Assembly (NCBI GenBank): GCA_963681505.1
Contig: OY811984.1
Coordinates: forward strand, 3,172,858 to 3,236,857
Reading direction: 5' to 3'
DNA: 64,000 bases
Source of the DNA: Eunapius fragilis
Lineage: Eukaryota; Porifera; Demospongiae; Spongillida; Spongillidae
Shown: positions 49,877 to 62,815 of the stretch, in pieces
How positions within the stretch are numbered: the first letter of the stretch is position 1
Layout: every line of letters begins with the position of its first letter
Made by a program: the position numbers and the translations under genes
Notes under the pieces: generated by a model
The model's database searches: none
The model's input: the letters and a program-made list of their open reading frames with translations, nothing else
What the model was told of the DNA's origin: nothing

Positions 49877-50248
49877 CAGCCTGAGCAACACGGTATGTAC
49901 TCTGTAGGTCTACTAGTACGCGCATGCACGTAGAATTCGAAATCGAGCGTGTTGGCTCGGTCAAACCAGAGATTATCTCTGGTCAAACTGCTTGAGTTCC
50001 AATTCATTTATGCGTGCACAACGCTGCAGAGCATGAAAGTGCACGGTGTCTAGGGCTAGCTTAATCTGAAACGCAATCCTTCCTTTTTGACTTCTGCACA
50101 CGCACAGATCATGCACCCCCTTGTAGCTACATGTATTTACCAACATGTAGTACTCTCATTGGCCTAAAACCTCTTTCTTGTCTTCATTGGTGAACCAATT
50201 ATATTTTGGTTCTACAAAATAATATCCATACAAAATAAAATCCATAAG

Positions 50249-50299
<51 letters not shown>

Positions 50300-50913
50300 C
50301 ACACACTCACATTCATACGCAACCTCAGATCAGAGCAATTGGTGTCATTTAATTCTGTCAGAATGCTCCCACATGCTTAGTTTGCAATTGGTGCGTGCTT
50401 GGCATAGTTGATTGTTTGCCAAAAGGGGTCAGGCGACAGTGGGTGTGCTGTCCCCCTACCCTGAGTGTGACTGGAACCAAGGTGACCATTTGGCCAGCCC
50501 ACACCTTGACGCTGGTCAAGGTAAGGTGGTTAGGCCAGGGTAGAAGCCAAATGGGTGCTACCTGCCATTGATGTATAAACAATAACACCAGTAGCAATAC
50601 ATGTATAAGCAACGCAGTTGGCATTTAGCTGGAGTGCATCCTTTATATATACTTGTGTGATCTGGAACCATACCAGGTGTCAATATTTTGGGGAGATGGG
50701 GTATAACCGAAAGTGAGGGAATTAGGTAAATGGAGGTGAGGCTTTCCCAGACTTTTAGGCTCAGGGTAGAATGAAAGTGAGGCTTTCTCAGAAGATACTC
50801 CAGGCTAGAATTTAGCTGGGAATTTAGTGTTGCCTTGTGCACTTACACACACACACACATGCACACACACATGTGCATGCGCACGCACACACACATGCAC
50901 ATACGCACACACG

Positions 50914-50944
<31 letters not shown>

Positions 50945-51435
50945 TATGGCCAATCAGTCATTCACACATCAACATCAACGCTTTGCTATTGCAATTTATT
51001 TTATTTTCTAATTGTCGACCCACATACAAACATTAAACTGCCTTTAGCTGTCATCCTATTCATCACATGCACACACCCACACACTCACATACCTACTCTC
51101 ACACACCAGAAATAATACATACGCACATACAACACACTTGCATGGTGTGTGTACATGTGTGTGCATGATAAAAGTGCACAAGATGATTTAGAAAAAGTAA
51201 AGGCTCCAATAGAAATACAAATGTAAATGCAAATGAGAAACAGGATTACTGAGGCAGTTTTATGTTTGTATGTGGGTGGACAATTAGGAAACAACAGCAA
51301 AGCCCGGACGTTGATGTGTGAATGACTGACTGTCCATGGTATTTATGTGTATCCGTGTGTGTGTGTGTGTGTATGTGTCTGTGTGTGTATGTGTGTGTAT
51401 GTGTGTGTGCGTGTGTGTGTGTGTGTGTGCATGTG

Positions 51436-51657
51436 TGGGCTGTAAACTGGAGTGGGTACAAACAAGACTTTGTTTTCTCATGCAAAAGTCTACGTAAAAG
51501 CGAATAGTCCTTCCTTGGGTGTAACTGTGTGTATGTAATGTTACAAACACACAACAGATTTACATACATACATACATACATGCAGAATGGACATGAGCAA
51601 TGTGAAATGAACATGTGAACATTTATGTTCACCTCAACTTTCAGCAATGCATGCCAG

Positions 51658-51713
<56 letters not shown>

Positions 51714-53008
51714 GTTGCAGGTATTGTTATCATTTATGATCACCATCTGTCAAAGGACCAAATTTTGATATTTTGGCTTAAAACTCCATGTTGAAATGGG
51801 CAATGTTAGATTGTATTTTCAATTTTATAATCAGCTGATAGGAAATTTATAGTGTTGGTTGAGAAGTGAGGGAGGGGGGTATTGGGGCACTTCTCATGCC
51901 CCATCGTCTTTTGAGTGTGTTTACAGCAACAGCATTCAATGCCAGCAGTATTGTTACATGTACATGTATGTTAAGTCCCTGCAAAAGTATGCTTGTATCT
52001 GATATCTCCAATGGTGGGATGTGAATTCATGTACTGTCAGCTTGCATTTTATCTATTAGAAATTATCAGTAATGATAGGTGTTGAAACTTTATTCAATTC
52101 ACTCACTTTAATGGCTTGTGTAATTCAGATTACATGCAGTGATATGTGTGACAATGTGAAACATGTACAGGGTAATAATGTAGTCAAGTGACGTATACAG
52201 GGTAATAATGCAGTCAAGTTGTGTTTGTCATGCATGCATGATCACACTGAGCAACGTGCCTGTACATCTATAGGCAGATGTGGTCTGCACCTTATCACAA
52301 CAACTTGCAGAAGCATGTACTAGAGAATTTATTTACAGCGTTCAATTTATATGAAATTAATGTGGAACCAACTAAGGGATTTCCCCCCCTTTGGGTAATA
52401 CTTGGAGACCAATACTGCCCCATATCCATGTTCCAGTCCGATCTCTTTTACCCTCGTTCTGAATAGAATAACTACGTCATTCAGGTGCTACTTGAACACT
52501 GATTCATTATAATAGCATATATAAATCATGTGGTATACATGTACAATACAAAGTTTCTGGATTCCATTAATGTTATCGGCCCATCCATTGCATGGGCTGG
52601 CCAACCCTAGGTGTTGTCAGTGGTATATCCGATTGGAGATCATGGGATACTCTGTGGGCTCTTGAGTGTGATGCCTCTCTGTCTGCTCCAGAGGAGAGTG
52701 GCTCCTTTGAGTGTGGCTTCCTTGAGTGTGGCTCCCTTGAGAGTGGTTCCTCCCTGGATGCACTGGAGGGTGGCTCCTGAGCTAGTAGAATTTGAATGGA
52801 AATGCCCCAGGCTGTAGGTGTGAATTAGCTGAATTAAGCACTTGCTATTGTTCCCATTCACCAAACATTTTATATACTACGTAAACAAACACTAAAAGTA
52901 CACATTTGGACCTTTGTGGCCTGGGTAGCCCCGCTGTTAGGGAGTTAAATCGACAGATGATGAACAGGTCTTGAACTATTTTTTAAACATCTGGTTACAA
53001 ATGTCTGG
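51436..53008. other. Loop of the giant foldback element
   Basis: Unique sequence between the two arms. It contains a GT microsatellite (51661-51715) and a short run of GTGGCTCCCTTGAGT-type 18-nt units at about 52690-52750. Open frames of about 60 codons near 52278 and 52592 have no recognisable domain. Confidence 0.6.
51661..51715. repeat. (GT)n microsatellite
   Basis: A GT run with a single T insertion, in the loop of the giant palindrome. Confidence 0.9.
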
Positions 53009-53555
53009 TGTTGCCATGTGCACTTCACACACTCACACACACACACATACACACACGTACACACACATACACACACATACACACACATACACACACATAC
53101 ACACACATACACACACACATACACACACACATACACACACACACGGATACACATAAATACCATGGACAGTTGACCAGTCATTCACACATCAACATCCGGG
53201 CTTTGCTGTTGTTTCCTAATTGTCCACCCACATACAAACATAAAACTGCCTCAGTCATCCTGTTTCTTTTTTGCATTTACATTTGTATTTCTATTGGAGC
53301 CTTTACTTTTCTAAATCATCTTGTGCACTTTTATCATGCACACACATACACACAACATGCAAGTGTGTTGTGTGTGCGTATGTATTATTTCTGGTGTGTG
53401 AGAGTAGGTATGTGAGTGTGTGGGTGTGTGCATGTGATGAATAGGATGACAGCTAAAGGCAGTTTAATGTTTGTATGTGGGTCGACAATTAGAAAATAAA
53501 ATAAATTGCAATAGCAAAGCGTTGATGTTGATGTGTGAATGACTGATTGGCCATA

Positions 53556-53586
<31 letters not shown>

Positions 53587-53939
53587 CGTGTGTGCGTATG
53601 TGCATGTGTGTGTGCGTGCGCATGCACATGTGTGTGTGCATGTGTGTGTGTGTGTAAGTGCACAAGGCAACACTAAATTCCCAGCTAAATTCTAGCCTGG
53701 AGTATCTTCTGAGAAAGCCTCACTTTCATTCTACCCTGAGCCTAAAAGTCTGGGAAAGCCTCACCTCCATTTACCTAATTCCCTCACTTTCGGTTATACC
53801 CCATCTCCCCAAAATATTGACACCTGGTATGGTTCCAGATCATGTACAAGTATATATAAAGGATGCACTAAATGCCAACTGCGTTGCTTATACATGTATT
53901 GCTACTGGTACGGTGGCCCGGTAGGTCGCGGGTACGAGC

Positions 53940-54145
53940 AGCGGTTTGAGAGCAAAAATGAGTACGAGCAACGGTCTGAGAGCAAAATTGCGTACGGTCC
54001 GAGAGCAAAATTGCGTACGGTCCAAGAGCAAAATTGCGTACGGTCTGAGAGCAAAATTGCGTACGGTACGAGAGCAAAATTGCGTACGGTCCGAGAGCAA
54101 AAATGCGCAGGAGCTGAGAGCAAAAATGCGTACGAGCTGAGAGCA
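53940..54145 (+). repeat. Subterminal minisatellite, left end of the 2491-bp element
   Basis: About nine units of the type GCGTACGGTCCGAGAGCAAA with AATT joints, each about 22-23 nt. Each unit contains the TACGGT word of the terminus. The inverted counterpart lies at 56165-56390. Confidence 0.88.
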
Positions 54146-54321
54146 GTTGTTTACATTGGATTTAGGCATTACGCCATTTGTTTTTTTTCTTTAAAAAAAT
54201 GGCTTCCAGATGCATCGCTAGCGTCACCCGTTTGTAACTTTTCCAAGGGCTGTTAACATCCTGAGGCAGCGCAAGGCAGCTATTCTCGATCCCTGATTGC
54301 GCACCGGTGTGTAACTGTTTG

Positions 54322-54457
<136 letters not shown>

Positions 54458-54613
54458 AATTCCTTTTACATCGTGATGTGTATCTCTTTATTTGTCATAC
54501 ACTGGTACAGTTAAGAGCAGTCTTGGGAGATTTACCAAAAGCACGGACAGCTGTGGTCTTATCTTATTTACTGTGCACTAAGTCGGCTGACTGAAGTGTG
54601 TGTGTGTGTGTGT

Positions 54614-54659
<46 letters not shown>

Positions 54660-55907
54660 TTTTGTCTGCATCATGCATGTCTATGTTCTAGGCGTTAAAG
54701 AAGGGAAATTTACTTTTAAATCATGCATACCTTCATTTATTGTTTTGTCCCACTATTAATTGAGCCAAGGATCTTGTAACACTCAAGATTGAGATACTAG
54801 TAATCGGCTTCAACTGCCCAGAACTCTCTAAGTTGCTGACATGTTGTCCCTCTCTATCTCATTGCGTTGTTGCAGCTTTGATTGCCTCCCTGTCATTCTC
54901 AGGCTTGGGCAGTGCTGTTAACAGTAGGCGACGGCAATGTTCAACACCAAGGTCTCCCTCTCCAATGCCATGTCTGCTCTGGTCTCTCCCATTCCCCAGA
55001 GGGTCTTGTCAGGAATGATAATGATATAAGCTCAACATTTCCACATCTTGTTGGAGTCTCCAACAGAACTTACCTTCTGTCAGTAGCAGTTAGCCCCTCA
55101 TGCTTCCTCTTGGCTACCGGTGGTCCCTTCCCCTTCTGGTGACCAAAAGGGTTGAGAGCAGTATTGGCACATAGACTAATCGGAAGTATCCAACTCAAGC
55201 CACCACCAATGGCCATCTGGTACTCATTGGAATCCAGGTACAAACCCATACCAGGGGAAGTGACCACCGGTAGCCAAGAGGAAGCATGAGGAGCTAACTG
55301 CTACTGACAGAAAGTAAGCTCTGTTGGCTGGGGAGGAAGACTCCAACAAGATGTGGAAATGTTAAGCTTATATCATTATCATTTGACCCTCTGGGAAATG
55401 GGAGGGTCCAGAGCAGAGATGGCATTGGAGAGGGAGACCTTGGTGTTGAACACTGCCATCGCCTACTGTTAACAGCACTGCCCAAGCCTGAGAATGACAG
55501 GGAGGCAATCAAAGCTGCAACAACGCAATGAGAGAGAGAGGGACAACATGTCAGCAACTTAGAGAGTTCTGGGCAGTTGAAGCTGATTACTAGTATCTCA
55601 ATCTTGAGTGTTACAAGATCCTTGACCCAATTAATAGTGGGACAAAACAATAAATGAAAGTATGCATGATTTAAAAGTAAATTTCCCTTCTTTAACGCCT
55701 AGAACATACACATGCATGATGCAGACAAACCACACACACACACACACACACATACACACACACACACACTTCAGTCAGCCGACTTAGTGCACAGTAAATA
55801 AGATAAGACCACAGCTGTTCGTGCTTTTGATAAATCTCCCAAGACTGCTCTTAACTGTACCAGTGTATGACAAATAAAGAGATACACATCACGATGTAAA
55901 AGGAATT

Positions 55908-55965
<58 letters not shown>

Positions 55966-55998
55966 GCACGCACGCGCGCGCGCGCGCACACACACACC
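55908..55998. repeat. (CA)n(CG)n microsatellite, right arm of the 2491-bp element
   Basis: A CA run followed by CGCACGCACG and a short alternating CG stretch. It is the counterpart of 54325-54457. Confidence 0.9.
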
Positions 55999-56164
55999 AA
56001 ACAGTTACACATCAGGGATCGAGAAGAGCTGCCTTGCGCTGCCTCAGGATGTTAACAGCCCTTGGAAAAGTTACAAACGGGTGACGCTAGCGATGCATCT
56101 GGAAGCCATTTTTTTAAAGAAAAAAAACAAATGGCGTAATGCCTAAATCCAATGTAAACAACTG

Positions 56165-56390
56165 CTCTCAGCTCGTACGCATTTTTGCTCTCAGCTCCTG
56201 CGCGTTTTTGCTCTCGGACCGTACGCAATTTTGCTCTCGGACCGTACGCAATTTTGCTCTCAGACCGTACGCAATTTTGCTCTTGGACCGTACGCAATTT
56301 TGCTCTCGGACCGTACGCAATTTTGCTCTCAGACCGTTGCTCGTACTCATTTTTGCTCTCAAACCGCTGCTCGTACCCGCGACCTACCGG
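56165..56390 (-). repeat. Subterminal minisatellite, right end of the 2491-bp element
   Basis: Inverted counterpart of the array at 53940-54145, made of TTTTGCTCTCGGACCGTACGC-like units in the same order and number as far as I can align them. Confidence 0.88.
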
Positions 56391-56690
56391 GCCACCGTAT
56401 ACTGGTGTTATTGTTTATACATCAATGGCAGGTAGCACCCATTTGGCTTCTACCCTGGCCTAACCACCTTACCTTGACCAGCGTCAAGGTGTGGGCTGAC
56501 CAAATGGTCACCTTGGTTCCAGTCACACTCAGAGTAGGGGGACAGCACACCCACTGTCGCCTGACCCCTTTTGGCAAACAATCAACTATGCCAAGCACGC
56601 ACCAATTGCAAACTAAGCATGTGGGAGCATTCTGACAGAATTAAATGACACCAATTGCTCTGATCTGAGGTTGCGTATGAATGTGAGTGT

Positions 56691-56693
56691 GTG

Positions 56694-56748
<55 letters not shown>
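56691..56748. repeat. (GT)n microsatellite, right arm
   Basis: A GT run matching the CA run at 50249-50297 in the left arm of the giant palindrome. Confidence 0.9.
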
Positions 56749-56750
<2 letters not shown>

Positions 56751-57116
56751 CTTATGGATTTTATTTTGTATGGATATTATTTTGTAGAACCAAAATATAA
56801 TTGGTTCACCAATGAAGACAAGAAAGAGGTTTTAGGCCAATGAGAGTACTACATGTTGGTAAATACATGTAGCTACAAGGGGGTGCATGATCTGTGCGTG
56901 TGCAGAAGTCAAAAAGGAAGGATTGCGTTTCAGATTAAGCTAGCCCTAGACACCGTGCACTTTCATGCTCTGCAGCGTTGTGCACGCATAAATGAATTGG
57001 AACTCAAGCAGTTTGACCAGAGATAATCTCTGGTTTGACCGAGCCAACACGCTCGATTTCTACGTGCATGCGCGTACTAGTAGACCTACAGAGTACATAC
57101 CGTGTTGCTCAGGCTG

Positions 57117-57230
57117 ATGGCAGCTGAATCCACGTACTACGAATCTTTAGCTTCTGCTCGCTATGTTGAAGAGGAACAGAACCAGACGTTTGCAAGAAGC
57201 GAAAACGCGTACTTGTTGTATAGTGTTTAG
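57117..57230 (+). CDS. 37-residue ORF, right arm copy
   Basis: ATG to TAG, the identical inverted copy of 49763-49876. It lies on the plus strand upstream of the HECT relic and of the unidentified exon at 58562, so the three pieces keep the same order as in the left arm. Confidence 0.3.
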   Translation: MAAESTYYESLASARYVEEEQNQTFARSENAYLLYSV

Positions 57231-57721
57231 ATGGGCGGAGACATAGTTATTTAACAGGAAGTAATTGCATTTCCAAAAGACCATGCCAGTCGTATTAGGT
57301 AAATGGCGCGAAACGACCTGCAATTACTTTGCACAGTTGTATCCCCGTAACGGATAAAGAAAAAAAAAATCAACAAACAGAACAAATCAATAGGTACAGG
57401 ATCCCTCTACGTACAAACCAAATTAGGAGTGAATTGACTTTTCTTGCCAAAGATATGGCAGGTTAGAACCCCAAGGGGTATCGGACGTTGTAACACTGGC
57501 ACGAAGCTAATGCAAGAGAAATGATGTAGTATGAAGTGTTGCAAATAGAAAGTCAATAGCATTTACCGTTCTGGAGATGTAGCGATATCAAAGCGAATCA
57601 TTTTTATAACTTTCTGTATATAGCGAAGGCTCACCTTTGCGGAAACTGACCCATCTCATTACAATGCATTACCATTTTTTCATTTTGAAATGTCATTACC
57701 TTTTTTTATTAACCTTTTCAG

Positions 57722-57935
57722 CTGGCACAGTGGCGGATTGCAGCCTTCAAGATGTATTAATTTTTTTCATTGCCTCGGATTGTATCGACGATACAGACTC
57801 TGCAAGCTTAGAATCTTTTGTCGACTTCACCCACTTGTAATCCAACCCTGCGACTGCCTAGAAGGACACAACGAGTACGACACATTTAAAGCATCTTTCC
57901 ACCTTGCATTAAAGGGAAATGGGGGGGGTCACACG
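57722..57935 (+). pseudogene. HECT-type ubiquitin ligase C-terminal relic, right arm copy
   Basis: Inverted copy of 49086-49299, starting at an acceptor AACCTTTTCAG. It reads GTVADCSLQDVLIFFIASDC, ends its first frame at FVDFTHL, and continues in another frame with QPCDCLEGHNEYDTFKASFH. It shares the stop and frame change with the left copy, so the damage predates the inverted duplication. The sequence upstream of the acceptor differs by a small insertion. Confidence 0.5.
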
Positions 57936-58525
57936 ATAATTAAGGTATTTAATCGCGTGAGAGAGTGGTCACATGCATGAAGATGAAATTTTACACTATT
58001 TGGGACACTTTAATTCTATTTTGAGGATTTGTAATTAATTAATTGCATTGTTTTGTTTTGCTGATTTGAACTTTTGAGGGATGTGGGCGGCCATACATGA
58101 GTGTTCTACATGTATTGCCTATATTTCCTAAGCACAAGTCCTAACCTTATCTATATTAAATACAAGCTATGCAACTTTGCAACAGATACAATGTCATCAT
58201 TGATTCACAATAAGCATATTTTGGCCTTGTGGACTTGAGAGTTCAGTTGAAGCAGGAAACAAAAGTAGTATATTTTACTTGCAAAGGTAGCTGCATGTAT
58301 TGTAACGATTAAGGTTGTTTTTTTTTTTGTATAAGTTCAATATCAATATTAATAAAGTTATGCATATGCCTTTGTAGTGCACTGACTGCCAGTATGTTTT
58401 CTGTCAGTACTAAGTTTTGTATGTTGAATAAGGCGTGTTACCTTGCCCATATGTAAAACAAAAGTGCTTTATGTATCAGCTTCAATATCAAGGTGTGCAA
58501 TAAATAGAAATGGGAATGTTGTTTA

Positions 58526-58705
58526 AAGCAACTAAACTGGGCAGCTATAAAGGGGACATCAGTGAATCTGCAAAAGCACAACATGTCACGTGCACTTCAA
58601 CACAAACATTTTGACCATAAAAGTGGTGTGTGGCTCTGGCACATGACAGATCAACAGACACTGAAGATGGTCTTGGATGACAGAATTGCTGAAGCCAGGG
58701 ATGGT
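58526..58705 (+). CDS. Unidentified exon-like frame, right arm copy
   Basis: Inverted copy of the frame at 48287-48520. The reading AAIKGTSVNLQKHNMSRALQ continues through HFDHKSGVWLWHMTDQQ and ends EARDG before GTGAGTTAAG, a good donor match. One residue differs from the left copy (Leu for Phe before WHM). No family recognised. Confidence 0.35.
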
Positions 58706-59577
58706 GAGTTAAGTGATTTCATTCCACAATATGTTATTGTTTTTGGTTTATGTACATATGATGACAGGGAAAGATTTTTCTGATGACCTGGAAATCGGAA
58801 CCAATTAAAGAGGTTGAAACAATGATCAGAGTAAAACAACATTAGGCTTGACATTATATAATCTAGACATTGCATGGCTTCTTTATATAAGCGCTTGCAC
58901 TGTTTGGAACAGGTTGTGTTCTGTATAGTTGAGTGCATATGCTTCTCACTACACGCTATTAATTTTAAAGGAACTTGCAAATGTTCCCGTATTTCGACCC
59001 GTGACTTTTTATCGTTCAATGCAATAATTTATTTGATGCAATTCGAACTTCAGTCGGCAGGCTTTTTAGTTCAAGTGACTGTACTGTCACTACATATACC
59101 TTTTTTTATTTTTATTTTTTAATACGTACAAGTATAGTTTGTACAAGGCACAGAATTGATTCGTAGGGCTTACCAGGTTAATATAACTGCACCACGGTGA
59201 CGAATAAAGACTATCCATTTCTTGACCACTTATCAACTAGCAAAGGTCTAGAGCATATGATTATTCGGAATTCACCAAACTAGCTATGTAGTCTCCAGAA
59301 AAAGGGGCGCGCTTTTTAGAGCACGATTGATTCGACGTAGGCTACCAAGCTAGGTATGTAAGAATCGGTTTACCAGGAAAAGTAACTCCAGGCAGAGAAA
59401 AGAACGGTATGGTACTGAGATATAGTATTACCAAGTGTATTATAAGATATACGGTAAGATCAAACAGCTTCGCACAGCACGCGCTGCATAGAAACGCGCT
59501 GCACAATGGCTTGCGGTGTTGCGGGTTTCGATAACAGATTTTGCGTGTAATTTTGGCACAAATGACATTCCATATAT

Positions 59578-60027
59578 ATGAGCGTGTTTATACATTATGC
59601 GATAAACATTGCGTCATATTGGTCTGGGGCCGAGACTATAGTCTGGACGTAGTGATTATACTGTTTACAGCGATAATCGCTTACGTCATAGACGGTCTGG
59701 GTACGAGACTAGTTTGGTCGGGCTTGCCCTGCTACCTGACCAAACGCGCTAGTAGGGCCCGCCCGACTATGTACAGCACGGATCTGCACAAAACCATTCA
59801 CTTTGCATGTAAAGCATGCATGGTGACTCAACTGTGTGTACACTAGTGTCTATTGTTTTAATCTGATAAGGCCTCCCTACTTATCGATCTACACTGAGCC
59901 ATGTAGTTCACTCCCACACTACCCATCTATTGCATGTAGGCTACACCTCCATGTTTAGATGGGAGTATTTTTACTGGATCAAATTTGACCAATAGATATT
60001 TAGCACGTGACACATATACACCCCTTC
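59578..60027. other. Unique stretch right of the giant palindrome
   Basis: No gene recognised. It contains the word GGTCTGGGTACGAGACTAG at about 59695, also present with one change at 1557, and a GTTTGGTC...GACCAAAC hairpin at 59712-59745. Confidence 0.4.
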
Positions 60028-60419
60028 CAGGGGCGTATTTAGGGGGGGGGGGGGGGGGGCTCAGGGGGCTCGAGCACCTCCCTCCATCTCCGTCTCAAAA
60101 ATGAATACAAGAATGGGCGTGGTTGCCAAAAAAATTCGCGCTAGCTCCTCAGCACCCCTCCAGCACATTGCGCCTGCCCCTCCCTTTTCGTATTGGGCCA
60201 GAAGCTGACAGCACCAGCACCCCCCCCCCCCCCCCCCCCCCACTTTTCGTATCGGACCAGAAACTGACAGCACTCCCCCCCCTTCCCCCCTCGCTTTTCG
60301 TATCGGACCAGAAGCACACCTCCCCCCCCCCGCTTTTCGTATTGAGCCAGAAACCGACAGCACCCCCCCCTTTTCGTATCGGGCCTGACCCCCTCGCTGA
60401 AATCCTGGATACGCCACTG
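60028..60419. mobile_element. 392-bp TIR element (CAGGGGCGTA ends) filled by a minisatellite
   Basis: It starts CAGGGGCGTATTTAGG and ends CCTGGATACGCCACTG, whose complement is CAGTGGCGTATCCAGG. It is flanked by the 5-bp repeat CCTTC (60023-60027 and 60420-60424). The ends resemble the CAGTGGCGTA-type ends of non-autonomous hAT elements. The interior is mostly the C-rich minisatellite at 60180-60385. Confidence 0.65.
60180..60385. repeat. Minisatellite of CTTTTCGTATCGGACCAGAA units
   Basis: About five units built from TTTTCGTATYGGRCCAGAAR, CTGACAGCAC and a poly-C run of variable length. The poly-C runs suggest that slippage drives the size differences. Confidence 0.85.
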
Positions 60420-60628
60420 CCTTCCCTCCCTGTCAATTTTATGATGGAATTGGATTAATAGATTTTTAGCACTGCAGTCTACACACGTGTTATGGTTTTC
60501 CAAGGTATAAAAGTCACTCACCCGCTGAATAGTGCAAATTTAATACTATGTTAATTTTAGGCTTTGCACTTTGCTTGAAAAAAGAAAGAGGTAAAAATTT
60601 AATCATACTCTCTGTCACGTACATGTAG

Positions 60629-61322
60629 ATGGCAGCTGAAGACCTTGGAGGTTTTTTCACCAATGAGGGGTCGGAGGAGGGAGAGGATGACTACATTCAT
60701 CCTCCGACTCCTCTACCCTTCACCCTGCCACCTCCTGAAGCAGCGTTGCCCCCACCACCACCACCAGCACTGTCGCCCCCACCACCACCACCAGTGCTGC
60801 CCCCACCACCACCACCAGCACTGCCCCCACCACCACCACCAGTGCTGCCCCAACCACCACCACCAGTGCTGCCCCCACCACCACCACCAGTGCTGCCCCC
60901 ACCACCACCACCAGTACTGCCCCCACCACCACCACCAGTGCTGCCCCCACCACCACCAGTGCTGCCCCCACCACCACCACCAGTGCTGCCCCCACCACCA
61001 TCACCAGTGCTGCCCCTACCACCACCAGCAGTGCTGCCCTCACCACCACCACCAGTGCTGCCCCCACCCACCACCACCAGTGCTGCCCCCACCACCACCA
61101 CCAGTGCTGCCCCCACCCACCACCACCAGTGCTGCCCCCACCACCACCACTAGTGCTGCCCCCACCACCACCAGCAGTGCTGCCCCCACTACCACCACCA
61201 GTGCTGCCCTCATCACCACCACCAATGCTTCCCTCCTGGCTTGCATGGCCACTGCCACCCTAGCCCGCCTGGCCAGAACAAGCATGGCAAGGAGGCTGGG
61301 GAGGAGGATGTCCCCGAAGTAG
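60629..61322 (+). CDS. Proline-rich ORF with a 24-nt minisatellite
   Basis: An ATG at 60629 opens MAAEDLGGFFTNEGSEEGED, then DYIHPPTPLPFTLPPP and about 20 units of LPPPPPPV encoded by a 24-nt repeat (about 60740-61200). This frame leaves the repeat phase at about 61150. In a third frame the sequence after the repeat reads GQNKHGKEAGEEDVPEVEEG, an acidic tail that could be the original C-terminus if repeat-length changes shifted the frame. A start MAAE also opens the ORF at 57117. It could be a real low-complexity exon or an element's relic. Function unknown. Confidence 0.35.
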
Positions 61323-61449
61323 AAGAGGGAGCGGGCAAGGACACATCATCATACATTCTACTAATTCTTATAAAAATAATAAAAATAATTAAAGATATTG
61401 AATTATAGACTGCAATACTGCTGACAAGGCGAAAAAAAAACTTATGAAA

Positions 61450-61686
61450 CAAGTAAATAAAAACATTCTCTAACAAGAGAGTTGTTGGTATATAGGATTG
61501 ACCAATGGTGGTGTAAGAAGCACGGAAACAAGAGTGACAGAAATTTTACTGGAAAATTGAAATAGGCCTATATTTAGCACATTCCAGTAAAATTTCTGTC
61601 ACTCTTGTTTCCGTGCTTCTTACACCACCATTGGTCAATCCTATATACCAACAACTCTCTTGTTAGAGAATGTTTTTATTTACTTG
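61450..61686. mobile_element. Nearly perfect 237-bp palindromic MITE, Harbinger-related
   Basis: The left arm (from CAAGTAAATAAAAACATTCT) and the right arm (ending TGTTTTTATTTACTTG) are about 105 nt each with no mismatch that I can see, around a loop of about 25 nt containing AGGCCTATATTTAGC. The right arm matches the end of the Harbinger element at 22500-22627. It is probably a non-autonomous family moved by that transposase. A clear 3-bp target duplication could not be fixed. Confidence 0.85.
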
Positions 61687-62815
61687 CATATGGAGGAAGG
61701 GGCAGGCTTAATTTTGCACAGTGCTTGTGGTTTTATGAATGCAAAGTTGCAAGATAAATGTTGACACAGAGAAACATGTTAGACTCCTTGACATATGAAC
61801 ACATACATGGGAGGGAGGCAACCCTATTTTTAAGAGCAGTTTTGTATAGAGAGCGTACAGCAACTGATATAAGGATTGGATTGTGAGTTAAGTACAACAT
61901 ATAATTGTGTGAACTCATATTCCAGGGTTAGGGCCTATAGAGACAGATCCATCAATTTACATGCAGTCAAGGTCACAGCTGCAACCCCATTTGCCATTTG
62001 ATAATCCTGCAAAGCATAAATCTCTTAGAGTGACAACTCTTAAAAGGGCTGTAATTGGTTCCAGATGATGTACTGGAGAACCCAGGGAAGGATTGCTCCA
62101 TGTTCAGGTTTGCAGCCACAGTATATGTGTCAAAGTTTAAGACCACATGCTGGGACACCACAAATGGAATCACGCAGGAAGTTAGTTATTCCTGCAAAGC
62201 GAGGCAGATAGATAGCTCTTAAGAGAGGTGCATGTAATAGGTTCCAGCTGAAAATTAGAGATCGTCATGGTCCTGCATGTTTTAGCAGCCATAGAAGCTA
62301 TGACACATACTGGGCCACCAAATATGGTATCCATACAGGAAGGAGGCAGGCATGTGGTTTTATGGACTGTACAGCTGTAAGCTATACTAACAAAACTAAG
62401 TTTGAAATTTGTGTCAAGCATAACTCTCGTTACTAACACAATAAAACAAATCCAACTCGACAATAAGTTTCTAACTTGTTGGTTCTAGTGCTTCCGCATA
62501 ACGGCTAACATTATACTTCAATCGTGACAAAGATGCAATGCAATAAACCTCTTATCGGAGCAAATCTTATCTTATCAGATCCAGAAGAAGAAGAAGGAGA
62601 AACTTTTTTTCAGGTTCGAGTGTGGGAACGAGAGAGCGTTATCTCTGTTGTCTGAGCTTTCTAAGCGTCGGCAGTTTTATTACATTGTAGGTAATTGTTG
62701 GTTGTATCCAAATACGCTCACTAAAGTCCAACTGATTCTACAGTGCAACGGCAATAGAGGAATCTGGTGTTTTGCTAATCGTATTCATCACACTTCAAAT
62801 CCTACATAGGACCTA
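61687..62815. repeat. Non-coding stretch with a degenerate tandem duplication
   Basis: The blocks around TCCTGCAAAGC at 62006 and 62191 are followed by similar sequence (CTCTTAGAG/CTCTTAAGAG, then TAATTGGTTCC/TAATAGGTTCC, then CAGCCACAG/CAGCCATAG). This indicates two old tandem copies of about 185 bp in 61960-62460. No gene was found in the rest. Confidence 0.5.

Larger units (their letters stand above)
47434..51435. mobile_element. Left arm of a giant foldback element (~4 kb)
   Basis: The arm begins TATGGAATGTCATTTGTGCC and is matched base for base, with a low percentage of differences, by the reverse complement of 53009-59577 once the 2491-bp insertion there is removed. The match includes a CA microsatellite (50249-50297), the HECT-like relic, a 37-codon ORF and a nested small palindrome at its inner end. 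The inner ~600 bp (50830-51435) are themselves self-complementary. No transposase is recognised. It could be a composite transposon, a segmental inverted duplication, or in part an assembly product. Confidence 0.85.

Noticed and set aside
53868-54256. Frames reading SDRTQFCS or SKIAYG repeats in the 2491-bp element
   Set aside because: They are translations of the subterminal minisatellite, are open in several frames and are mirrored at the other end.
62182-62463. 93-codon minus-strand frame
   Set aside because: No domain, no splice context, and it lies across a degenerate non-coding tandem duplication.
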